DNA of 64,000 nucleotides from Ameyamaea chiangmaiensis (GTDB lineage: Bacteria; Pseudomonadota; Alphaproteobacteria; Acetobacterales; Acetobacteraceae). The notes beneath the pieces were generated by a model that was given only the letters and a program-made list of their open reading frames with translations, had not been told where the DNA came from and made no database searches. The position numbers and the translations under genes were made by a program. Within the stretch, counting starts at the first letter, position 1; the number at the start of each line of letters is the position of its first letter. Shown here one piece after another: positions 45,604 through 53,656 of this stretch. The stretch is from contig NZ_BAPT01000013.1 of NCBI RefSeq assembly GCF_025995235.1, positions 1 to 64,000 on the forward strand. Reading direction: 5' to 3'.

Positions 45604-46944
45604 TCAGTCGCTTTCGGAGAGGTTGACGGAAGCGCCGCCGCCGTGGGCGTCGCCGGACTTGACGGCGTGGGCCGCGGCCTGGACGCCATGCGCCATCTGC
45701 TGGCCACGCTTCATGCGTTTGGCCCATGCGGGCGGGCTGTCGGCCGTGGCAGATGATGCGGTCGGTGCGGACGCCGCTTCCGCTCCGGCCTCGGCGCCTG
45801 CTTCACCGGACACGGCCCGCCCGCCTGCCTGGAAGCTCTCCCGCATCGACGAGGCTGCGCGGCGGAACGGACTGGCGATGGCGGAGCCAGCCTTCGACGC
45901 GCCGGTCGAGGCGACATTGCCGAGACCGGAGGCGACGCCGGATGCACCGGACTGGCCGGCTGCGCCGAGGCTGTAGGCAGTGGATGCGCCACCTGCGAGC
46001 GTCGCGCCTCCACGGGCGGCAGCGGCAGCACCTCCCGCCAAGGCAGCACCACCGGAGGCGACAGCGCCGACCGCGGCAGCGCCCGCCGCGACCATACCGC
46101 CTGCGGCGAGACCGGTGCCGACCGCCGCGCCCGCGCCAAGTTGCGGACCACCGGAGACGAGGCCGTTGGCGATGCCGGGACCGAAGATGCCAAGGCCGAG
46201 CAGCGACAGCGCAGCGAGCACGATGGTCATGGCGTCGTCGATCGAGGGCGTCGCGCCGTTGAACCCTTGCGTGAACTCGGAAAACAGGATCGAGCCGATG
46301 CCGATGATGACGGAGAGCACCAGCACCTTGATGCCCGACGAGATGACGTTGCCGAGCACCCGTTCGGCCATGAAGGCGGATTTGCCGAACAGGCCGAACG
46401 GGATCAGCACGAAGCCGGCGAGCGTCGTCAGCTTGAACTCGATCAGGGTGATGAAAAGCTGGATGGCGAGGATGAAGAAGGCGAGCAGGATGAGCGCCCA
46501 GGCGAACATCAGGCAGGCGATCTGGATGAAGTTCTCGAAGAACGAGACCCAGCCCATCAGATCGGAGATGGAATCGAGCAGCGGCCGGGCAGCATCGAGG
46601 CCGGTCTGCGCCACCTTGCCGGGGCGCAGGAGATCGGCGGTGGTGAAGCCGGTGCCCGACGCCTTCAGGCCGAGACCGGCGAAGCTCTCGAAGACGATGC
46701 GGGCGAGATTGTTCCAGTTGCCGATGATGTAGGCGAACACACCGACGAACAGCGTCTTCTTCACCAGCCGGGCGATGATGTCCTCGTCGGCGCCCCACGA
46801 CCAGAACAGCGCCGCCAGCGTCACGTCGATGACGATCAGCGTGGTGGCGATAAACGCCACCTCCGGGCGCAGCAGGCCGAAGCCGCTGTCGATATAGCGG
46901 GTGAAGACTTCGAGGAAATGGTCGATGACGCCGGCGCCCTGCAT
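45604..46944 (-). CDS. trbL: conjugal transfer protein TrbL (VirB6-like)
   Basis: 446 residues: several long hydrophobic helices in the first 260 residues (VAFIATTLIVIDVTLAALFW; LTTLAGFVLIPFGLFGKSAF) followed by an alanine/glycine-rich low-complexity tail (VAAGAAAVGAVASGGAALAG), typical of TrbL. Forms the inner-membrane pore of the channel. Lies between trbK-like and trbF. Confidence 0.93.
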   Translation of the reverse strand: MQGAGVIDHFLEVFTRYIDSGFGLLRPEVAFIATTLIVIDVTLAALFWSWGADEDIIARLVKKTLFVGVFAYIIGNWNNLARIVFESFAGLGLKASGTGFTTADLLRPGKVAQTGLDAARPLLDSISDLMGWVSFFENFIQIACLMFAWALILLAFFILAIQLFITLIEFKLTTLAGFVLIPFGLFGKSAFMAERVLGNVISSGIKVLVLSVIIGIGSILFSEFTQGFNGATPSIDDAMTIVLAALSLLGLGIFGPGIANGLVSGGPQLGAGAAVGTGLAAGGMVAAGAAAVGAVASGGAALAGGAAAAARGGATLAGGASTAYSLGAAGQSGASGVASGLGNVASTGASKAGSAIASPFRRAASSMRESFQAGGRAVSGEAGAEAGAEAASAPTASSATADSPPAWAKRMKRGQQMAHGVQAAAHAVKSGDAHGGGASVNLSESD

Positions 46945-46945
46945 G

Positions 46946-47296
46946 TCAGCGGCTCCCGTTCTGGTCTGGCGTGGAAGCTGGTGCGGTCGGGAACAGCGTC
47001 GTCGGTGCGTCCGATGCGATCGGCATCGTGGACGCGGCCGGCTCCGGCTGACCCAGGAAGCGGCGGCGGTTCTCGGCCCAGGCGTGCAGGCAGGACGGAT
47101 CGCGCCCGCCGGCCTCGCCCATGCCGCTACAGCGGGCGAGTTCCGCGCGCAGCGGATCTCGCGCCGTGACGGGCTGCGCTACCGTGACCGGATCGTCCGG
47201 TCTGTCGGCAGGCCGGTTCATCTCGATTGCGGTGGCGGTAATCGCCAGCGCGACGAAGATAACGGCGCCGATGCGCGCGAGGGTCTTGCCGTCCAT
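46946..47296 (-). CDS. trbK: TrbK-like putative entry-exclusion protein
   Basis: 116 residues. A single N-terminal hydrophobic segment (IGAVIFVALAITATAIEMNR) and a periplasmic part with two cysteines (ARCSGMGEAGGRDPSCLHAW), the pattern of the alternative TrbK family that stands between trbJ and trbL. Expected to block uptake of the same element from other donors. Assignment is from position and pattern. Confidence 0.75.
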   Translation of the reverse strand: MDGKTLARIGAVIFVALAITATAIEMNRPADRPDDPVTVAQPVTARDPLRAELARCSGMGEAGGRDPSCLHAWAENRRRFLGQPEPAASTMPIASDAPTTLFPTAPASTPDQNGSR

Positions 47297-47309
47297 GACG
47301 CTGCCCCGC

Positions 47310-48068
47310 TCAGTTGTTGCCGTGGAACATCTGCGCGTGGCCGGGCTGGTAGCCCGTGCCCGGCGTCAGGAAACGGCGACGCTGTTCGCGGCCCTGTTCA
47401 GCGGCGGTGGCGCGTTCGGCGTCCGACAGCGCCTGCGCCCGGCCGTTCGCCGCCACGACGGCGGTAAGGTCGGCGAGCTGCTGTGCTTGAAGCGCGAGGA
47501 GTTGGTTGCCGGCCTGCGTCGCCTGAAGCGCGCCGGTCGCCGACTGGCTCGCCCCGACCAGCGCCGACATCTGGGTGCGGTTGGTGTCGATATTGCCGAC
47601 GACGGTCGCTTGCACGCGCATCGTGTCCTGCAAACCGCCGACCGTATTTTGCCAGCGCGAACGGGCATCGGCCACGAGCTGCTGGTCCGACGCGGACATC
47701 GAGACATTACCGTATTTGGTCTGGAACGCTCGGTCGATCTGCTGGACGTCATAGGCAATGTTCTGCGCCTGTTGCAGAAGCTGCTGCGTCCGCTGCACAG
47801 ACTGTTGCAACTGCTGGAGCGACGAGTAAGGCAGGCTCGCCAGATTGCGGGCCTGGTTGATGAGCATCTGCGCCTCGTTCTGAAGCGAGGTGATCTGGTT
47901 GGTGATCTGCTGGAGCGAGCGCGCGGCGGTGAGCACGTTTTGCGCATAGTTCGACGGGTCGAAGACGATGATGGCATAGGCTGGCGTCGTGACGATCGGC
48001 GACAAGGCCAGCGGAATGGACAGCATGGACGCGGCAAGCAACGCCGCGCGCGAACGGCGCAGTTTCAT
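47310..48068 (-). CDS. trbJ: conjugal transfer protein TrbJ (VirB5-like)
   Basis: 252 residues with a signal peptide (ALLAASMLSIPLALSPIVTT) and a mostly helical periplasmic body rich in glutamine (LQQITNQITSLQNEAQMLIN; LQQLQQSVQRTQQLLQQAQN). Minor pilus/adhesin component. Start overlaps trbE stop (ATGA). Confidence 0.92.
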   Translation of the reverse strand: MKLRRSRAALLAASMLSIPLALSPIVTTPAYAIIVFDPSNYAQNVLTAARSLQQITNQITSLQNEAQMLINQARNLASLPYSSLQQLQQSVQRTQQLLQQAQNIAYDVQQIDRAFQTKYGNVSMSASDQQLVADARSRWQNTVGGLQDTMRVQATVVGNIDTNRTQMSALVGASQSATGALQATQAGNQLLALQAQQLADLTAVVAANGRAQALSDAERATAAEQGREQRRRFLTPGTGYQPGHAQMFHGNN

Positions 48069-50503
48069 TCGGGATTCTCCTTGTTGGTGAGGTTGGGAAT
48101 GAGGTCGGCGGCCCAGCCGACGCCGCGATGGCGCAGCCAGGCGGCGAGGAATCCGTCCACGCCATTCTCGGCGACGATCGCAGCGATGGCGGCCTGATCG
48201 GTCTTGGATGAGGCGGCGCAGAGCGCCAGCGCCACATCAGACAGGCCCAGCTCGAACAGCCGGTTGCCGCGCCGCGACTGGCAGTAATAATCGCGCTTCG
48301 GCATGGCCCGCGCGACGATCTCGATCTGACGATCGTTGAGGCCGAAGCGGCGATAGATGGCGGTGATCTGCGGCTCGATGGCGCGCTCGTTGGGGAGCAA
48401 GAGCCGAGTCTGGCAGCTTTCGATGATGGCGGGTGCGATGGCGCTGCCGTCGATGTCGGAGAGCGACTGCGTGGCGAAGATCACGCTGGCGTTCTTCTTC
48501 CTGAGTGTCTTCAGCCATTCGCGGAGCTGGCCCGCGAAACCCTCGTCGTCGAGCGCCAGCCAACCTTCATCGACGATGATGAGCGTCGGCGATCCGTCGA
48601 GCCGGTCTTCGATCCGATGGAAGAGATAGGCGAGCACGGCGGGCGCAGCCTCGGTGCCGATAAGCCCCTCGGTCTCGAACGCCTGCACCGTCGCGGTGCC
48701 GAGATGTTCAGATTCCGCGTCGAGCAGCCGGCCCCAGGCGCCGCCGATGCAATAGGGGCGCAGCGCCTGCTTCAGGTCGTTGGACTGCAACAGAACGCAG
48801 AGGCCAGTGATGGTCCGCTCTTCCACTGGCGCGGAAGCGAGCGAGGTCAGCGCCGTCCAGAGATGCTCCTTCACCTCGGGCGTGAGCGTGACGCCTTCCC
48901 GGACGAGGATCGCGCCGATCCAGTCGGCAGCCCAGGCGCGTTCGGCTGTTTCGTCGACACGGGCGAGCGGCTGAAGCGCGACGGAGGTTTCCGATCCCTC
49001 CGTCAGTCCGCCACCGAGATCGTGCCAGTCGCCGCGCATGGCAAGCGCCGCCGCGCGGATCGAGCCGCCGAAATCGAAGGCGAACACCTGCGCCCCAGCA
49101 TATCGCCGGAACTGCAAGGCCATCAGCGCGAGCAGCACGGACTTGCCCGCGCCGGTCGGGCCGACGATCAACGTGTGGCCGACGTCGCCGACATGAAGGG
49201 AAAACCGGAACGGGGTCGAACCTTCCGTCTTGCCGAACAGCAGTGGGGGTGCCGCAAAATGCTCGTCCCGTTCCGGCCCCGCCCACACTGCGGAAAGCGG
49301 GATCATATGGGCGAGATTGAGCGTGGAAATTGGCGGCTGGCGGACGTTCGCGTAAACGTGGCCGGGCAACGATCCGAACCAGGCATCGACCGCGTTGATG
49401 GTCTCGGCCATCGCCGCGAAGTCGCGGCCCTGGATGACCTTCTCGACAAGCCGCAGCTTCTCGTCGGCTATGCGGGGATCGTTGTCCCAGACCGTTACGG
49501 TGGCGGTTACATAAGCGATACCGGCATAGTCAGCGCCGAGTTCCTGAAGCGCGAGATCGGCATCCGCCGCCTTGTTCGAGGCGTCGGTATCCACCAGCAC
49601 CGATTGTTCGTTGGTCATCACCTCCTTGAGGATCGCGGCGATAGACTTGCGCTTGGCGAACCATTGGCGGCGGATTTTGGTCAGCAGCTTCACCGCGTCG
49701 GTCTTGTCGAGCAGGATGGCGCGGGTGGACCAGCGATAAGGAAAAGCCAACCGGTTTAACTCGTCGAGCAAGCCGGGTGTCGTCGCGGTCGGAAAGCCAG
49801 TTATCGTCAGTACGCGTAGATGCGCGCCGCCAAGGCGCGGCTCCAGCCCGCCGGTGAGCGGCTGATCGGCGAGCAGCGCGTCGAGATAGATCGGCGTCTC
49901 GGGCACGCGGACACGGTGACGGTGCGTGGAAACGCAGCCGTGGAGGTAGGTCAGCGTCTCGCCGTCATCGAGCCACCGGCATTCCGGCATGAACGCTTCG
50001 ATCAGGCGCAGCAGCCGGTCGGTGCGGTCGGCGAAACCGGTCATCACCTCGGTAGGATCAATGCCAGCCTTCTCGCGGCCCTCGTAAAGCCAGGTCTCGG
50101 CGCGGGCGGCGTCCTCCACTGGCGGCAGATAACAAAAGGTCAGGAAGTAGCTGGACTCGAAGTGGCTGCCTGCTTCCTCGAAATCGGCCTTCCTCTCAGC
50201 ATCGACAAGCGCCGACGCCGAATCCGGGAACAGGCTGTTCGGATAGGTCGCAGCGGCATGGCGTTGCGCCTCCACGAAGATCGCCCAGCCTGAACCGAGA
50301 CGGCGGAAGGCGTTGTTCAAGCGCCCGGCGATGGCGACCAGTTCGGCGGGCACAGCCGAATCCAGATCGGGACCGCGAAACCGCGCGGTGCGCTGGAAGC
50401 TGCCGTCCTTGTTGAGCACGATGCCAGCGCCGACCAGCGCCACCCAGGGCAGGAAGTCGGCGAGGCGTGCATTCTTGTTGCGATATTCGGCGAGATTCAT
50501 CAT
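48065..50503 (-). CDS. trbE: conjugal transfer ATPase TrbE (VirB4-like)
   Basis: 812 residues. Walker A at GPTGAGKSVLLALMALQFRR (near 447) and Walker B at LIIVDEGWLALDDEGFAGQL (near 641), as in VirB4 ATPases that energise pilus assembly and substrate transfer. N-terminal MMNLAEYRNKNARLADFLPW is typical of TrbE; the ATG pair at 50503 follows GAGGGG. An upstream extension in the same frame lies within trbD and is ignored. Confidence 0.95.
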   Translation of the reverse strand: MMNLAEYRNKNARLADFLPWVALVGAGIVLNKDGSFQRTARFRGPDLDSAVPAELVAIAGRLNNAFRRLGSGWAIFVEAQRHAAATYPNSLFPDSASALVDAERKADFEEAGSHFESSYFLTFCYLPPVEDAARAETWLYEGREKAGIDPTEVMTGFADRTDRLLRLIEAFMPECRWLDDGETLTYLHGCVSTHRHRVRVPETPIYLDALLADQPLTGGLEPRLGGAHLRVLTITGFPTATTPGLLDELNRLAFPYRWSTRAILLDKTDAVKLLTKIRRQWFAKRKSIAAILKEVMTNEQSVLVDTDASNKAADADLALQELGADYAGIAYVTATVTVWDNDPRIADEKLRLVEKVIQGRDFAAMAETINAVDAWFGSLPGHVYANVRQPPISTLNLAHMIPLSAVWAGPERDEHFAAPPLLFGKTEGSTPFRFSLHVGDVGHTLIVGPTGAGKSVLLALMALQFRRYAGAQVFAFDFGGSIRAAALAMRGDWHDLGGGLTEGSETSVALQPLARVDETAERAWAADWIGAILVREGVTLTPEVKEHLWTALTSLASAPVEERTITGLCVLLQSNDLKQALRPYCIGGAWGRLLDAESEHLGTATVQAFETEGLIGTEAAPAVLAYLFHRIEDRLDGSPTLIIVDEGWLALDDEGFAGQLREWLKTLRKKNASVIFATQSLSDIDGSAIAPAIIESCQTRLLLPNERAIEPQITAIYRRFGLNDRQIEIVARAMPKRDYYCQSRRGNRLFELGLSDVALALCAASSKTDQAAIAAIVAENGVDGFLAAWLRHRGVGWAADLIPNLTNKENPE

Positions 50504-50514
50504 GGCCGCGCCCC

Positions 50515-50796
50515 TCAGACAGTGAGATGCGCGGGGATGCGCAGATGGCGACGACCGACCTCGACGAAGAGCGGGTCGCGCTTGGCCGCCCAAACCGCCG
50601 CAAAGTGACCGATCGCCCAGATGAGGATGCCGACCAGCCAGAGGCGCAGGCCGAGACCGACCGCGCCGGCCAGCGTGCCGTTCATGATGGCGATGGCGCG
50701 CGGCGCGCCGCCGAGCAGGATCGGTTCGCTGAGCGCCCGGTGCAGCGGGACGGTGTATCCCGGCACCTCTCCGCCCTGATCGACGACGCCCGCCAT
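50515..50796 (-). CDS. trbD: conjugal transfer protein TrbD (VirB3-like)
   Basis: 93 residues: GYTVPLHRALSEPILLGGAP precedes two membrane helices (NGTLAGAVGLGLRLWLVGIL). This is the usual small inner-membrane partner of TrbE. Its start overlaps the trbC stop (ATGA), which fixes it at 50796. Confidence 0.92.
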   Translation of the reverse strand: MAGVVDQGGEVPGYTVPLHRALSEPILLGGAPRAIAIMNGTLAGAVGLGLRLWLVGILIWAIGHFAAVWAAKRDPLFVEVGRRHLRIPAHLTV

Positions 50797-51143
50797 CAGA
50801 CCAGCGCTCCGCCGCCGAACGAGAAGAACGACAGGAAGAACGAGCTGGCCGCGAAAGCGATCGACAGGCCGAACACGATCTGGATCAGGCGACGGAAACC
50901 GCCCGACGTATCGCCGAAGGCCAGCGTCAGGCCGGTCGTGATAATGATGATGACGGCGATGATCTTGGCGACCGGGCCTTCGATCGACTGGAGGATTTGC
51001 TGGAGCGGCTGTTCCCACGGCATGGACGAGCCGGAAGCATAGGCGGGGGCCGCCATCACCACGGACAGCGTGGCGACCGATACGGTCATGGCGAGGCGTT
51101 GGCGGGCTTGATTGAAGCGCGAAAGGCGCAGGGTTTGGATCAC
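50796..51143 (-). CDS. trbC: conjugal transfer pilin TrbC (VirB2-like)
   Basis: 115 residues: long leader (LAMTVSVATLSVVMAAPAYA, cleavage after AYA), then SSMPWEQPLQQILQSIEGPV and two hydrophobic helices, as in VirB2/TrbC pilins. The GTG start overlaps the trbB stop. Polymerises into the mating pilus. Confidence 0.92.
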   Translation of the reverse strand: MIQTLRLSRFNQARQRLAMTVSVATLSVVMAAPAYASGSSMPWEQPLQQILQSIEGPVAKIIAVIIIITTGLTLAFGDTSGGFRRLIQIVFGLSIAFAASSFFLSFFSFGGGALV

Positions 51144-52171
51144 AGGAGGTCTCCTTCGGGGTTGAGGCTGGGGACTTGGTTGGTGGGGGAAGCCGGACCG
51201 CCGTCGCCCTCCATGACGACGGGCACGACGCGGTAATCGCCGTCAGGGCCAAGGCCCTCGACACGGAAGAGTTCGGAAAGCCGGCGCGCAGAACCGCGGC
51301 CGGACAGCACGGCGACGAGATCGATCGTTTCGGCAATCAGCGCGCGGGGGACAGTGACGACGGCTTCCTGAATGAGCTGTTCCATCCGTCGCAGCGCGCC
51401 GATTGCGTTGCCAGCGTGGATCGTGCCGACCCCGCCTGGATGGCCGGTGCCCCATGCCTTGAGCAGGTCGAGCGCCTCTGCGCCGCGCACCTCGCCGATC
51501 GGGATGCGATCGGGGCGCAGCCGCAAGGATGAGCGGACAAGATCGGAGAGCGAGGCCACGCCATCCTTCGTCCGCATAGCGACGAGATTGGGCGCAGCGC
51601 ATTGCAGTTCGCGCGTGTCCTCGATGATAACGACGCGATCTGAGGTCTTCGCCACCTCGGCGAGCAGCGCATTGGTCAGCGTTGTCTTGCCGGTCGACGT
51701 GCCGCCGGCAACGAGGATATTGGCGCGGGAGGCGACACCCTCACGCAATGCCTCGGCCTGCGCGGCGGACATGATGCCGGCTGCGACATAATCGTCGAGC
51801 GTGAAGACGGCGACGGCGGGTTTGCGGATGGCGAAGGCCGGGGCAGAGACAACTGGCGGCAACAACCCCTCGAACCGCTCCCCCGTTTCCGGCAGCTCGG
51901 CCGAGACGCGGGGATTGCCGGCATGGACCTCCGCGCCGACATGGTGGGCGACCAGGCGCACGATGCGCTCGCCGTCGGCCGCGGAGAGCCGCTCGCCGGT
52001 GTCGGACAGGCCTTCCGAGAGCCGGTCGATCCAGAGACGGCCGTCAGGGTTGAGCATCACCTCGACGACGCTGGCGTCTCCGAGGAATCCGGCGATGGCG
52101 GGACCGAGGGCGGTCCGCAGCATGCGGGCCCCGCGAAGTGTCGCCTCAGAATTCTCGGAAGAAGTGACCAC
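51140..52171 (-). CDS. trbB: conjugal transfer ATPase TrbB (VirB11-like)
   Basis: 343 residues. Walker A GGTSTGKTTLTNALLAEV (near 156-173), then IIEDTRELQCAAPNLVAMRT and the histidine box GTGHPGGVGTIHAGNAIGAL, characteristic of VirB11/TrbB hexameric ATPases. Starts with GTG, preceded by GGGGAC. First gene of the trb operon. Confidence 0.95.
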   Translation of the reverse strand: MVTSSENSEATLRGARMLRTALGPAIAGFLGDASVVEVMLNPDGRLWIDRLSEGLSDTGERLSAADGERIVRLVAHHVGAEVHAGNPRVSAELPETGERFEGLLPPVVSAPAFAIRKPAVAVFTLDDYVAAGIMSAAQAEALREGVASRANILVAGGTSTGKTTLTNALLAEVAKTSDRVVIIEDTRELQCAAPNLVAMRTKDGVASLSDLVRSSLRLRPDRIPIGEVRGAEALDLLKAWGTGHPGGVGTIHAGNAIGALRRMEQLIQEAVVTVPRALIAETIDLVAVLSGRGSARRLSELFRVEGLGPDGDYRVVPVVMEGDGGPASPTNQVPSLNPEGDLL

Positions 52172-52440
52172 GTTGTCCCCGTTCTTTGCGGGACCGCGTC
52201 AGTCCGTCCCTGGATCGGGGATGATTAAGAGAACCGGAAATCAGCCTGCGGCAACAGGTTGTTTTGCTTGTCGTACCGTGGCGTACAAAGACAGGCGTTC
52301 GGCGGAATCACCGAATACGTGAGTTGCCGCAATCGTTGCTTATTGCGCGTCGCGCGCGGGATCGCTGTCCTGGGGCTCCTAGCGTCGCGTCAGACCAAGA
52401 CGCGCCGGCCCAGGCGAACTTGCGGCTCACGTCAGGGCCG

Positions 52441-53163
52441 CTAGATATGTCCAAGCTTCTTAAGTCGACGGACAAAAGCGTCGTAGGATTGCCGAGCTTG
52501 TGCGACGCGCTCGGCGAGTTCGCGTTTCAACTCGTCGTACCGCGCAACCTTCTTCGCGTCGTAGGAGACCATGTCCCGGTCGATGTTCATGTGTGGGGCT
52601 AAGCAATACCGGTAGTCCGGATTGGGCCCTTGGTTGTCGGGGAACACAAAGAAGTTCGGTGCGACAAAATGGTGTAACGCCCTTGCATCGGTGGCAAACG
52701 TATTGAAGAGAGCCGCCGTTTTTGTGTCCTGGAGAGCGTTAGAAGCGTCCGAGAACTGATTGTACGCGCGATAGAAGTGTGTATCGAAACTCGAACGATA
52801 AGAGTGGTCGTCTAGAAGATCATCGAAATATCGCTTCACTTCCTGCACTGCCGGAGGGGATCGGGCGATCGTCTCTTTGTCGATTGCCAGACGGTGCGCC
52901 CATTTATCGAGCACCAAGAATTTGAATGCCAGGATTGATAGGCCGACTACGATCAGGATAGCCGCTACCCAATAGTTGGCAGATGAGTCGATCTTGACGT
53001 CAATCTTTCCGAAAACGAACGTGGCGATGGGTAGCCACCAAGGCCCGGCAAGCGCCGCTATGCCTCCGGCCAGGAACACCATGCCGACGGCGACGAATAG
53101 ATGGCGACTATAAGAAAAAGACCAACGCCCCGATTTCTGGTCATGGGAAATGTGGATCGACAA
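52441..53163 (-). CDS. unrecognised two-helix membrane protein between trbB and the CopG/traG genes
   Basis: 240 residues. Two hydrophobic helices (LFVAVGMVFLAGGIAALAGP near residue 24, NYWVAAILIVVGLSILAFKF near 63), then a charged cytosolic part (VQEVKRYFDDLLDDHSYRSS; FATDARALHHFVAPNFFVF; YDELKRELAERVAQARQSYD at the end, likely coiled coil). Start is TTG 53161-53163 with GGAG upstream. No family recognised. It is more AT-rich than the flanking transfer genes and sits where related ICEs usually have no gene, so it is probably a late insertion. Confidence 0.7.
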   Translation of the reverse strand: MSIHISHDQKSGRWSFSYSRHLFVAVGMVFLAGGIAALAGPWWLPIATFVFGKIDVKIDSSANYWVAAILIVVGLSILAFKFLVLDKWAHRLAIDKETIARSPPAVQEVKRYFDDLLDDHSYRSSFDTHFYRAYNQFSDASNALQDTKTAALFNTFATDARALHHFVAPNFFVFPDNQGPNPDYRYCLAPHMNIDRDMVSYDAKKVARYDELKRELAERVAQARQSYDAFVRRLKKLGHI

Positions 53164-53214
53164 TGCTGTAATTCTCCTTTCGATGGCGTTGCTGAGGTAC
53201 TATTAGCATATCCG

Positions 53215-53649
53215 TCAGTTGTCGCCGCTCCCCGCGTTGATGTCTTCGGAAATCTCCTGCCGGAGCTTAGGACCCTTGGCCAGTCTGCGGCCGAGCGCCG
53301 CCACAAAGGCGTCGTAACGCTCACCCGCCTGCGCTCGGGCGGCGGCGTGCGCCGGCTCGGGCAGCGGCGGGTTGGCGGTTAGCCAGAACCGCACGAAGAC
53401 GGCGAGCATCTCGATCGAGATGCTGACGTCGCGCTCCATGCGCGTCATGCGACGGTCGAGCTGGTCGAGGCGTTTGGTCGTTGCCGCCTCCTGCCGTTCG
53501 GCGGCGTCCGGCGACAGGAAGGATGCGATCGCCGCCTCGGCGATCAGCGAGCGTGACTGATCGCGCCGGGCCGCATAGGCCGCAAGCGCCTTCATCACCT
53601 CGGGTTCGAGATAGACCGACAGGCGCTGCTTCTTCGATGGATTGGCCAT
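53215..53649 (-). CDS. CopG/ribbon-helix-helix protein upstream of trb
   Basis: 144 residues. N-terminal ribbon-helix-helix (KKQRLSVYLEPEVMKALAAY), then a coiled coil (KRLDQLDRRMTRMERDVSIS) and a membrane-proximal hydrophobic stretch (IEMLAVFVRFWLTANPPL). Such CopG proteins regularly stand between traG and trbB in this ICE type and may regulate the transfer operon or help process oriT. Confidence 0.82.
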   Translation of the reverse strand: MANPSKKQRLSVYLEPEVMKALAAYAARRDQSRSLIAEAAIASFLSPDAAERQEAATTKRLDQLDRRMTRMERDVSISIEMLAVFVRFWLTANPPLPEPAHAAARAQAGERYDAFVAALGRRLAKGPKLRQEISEDINAGSGDN

Positions 53650-53656
53650 GGGCGCC

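Noticed and set aside
46141..47169. 342-codon plus-strand frame over trbL/trbK
   Set aside because: Antisense of membrane-protein genes, low-complexity acidic sequence, no start context.
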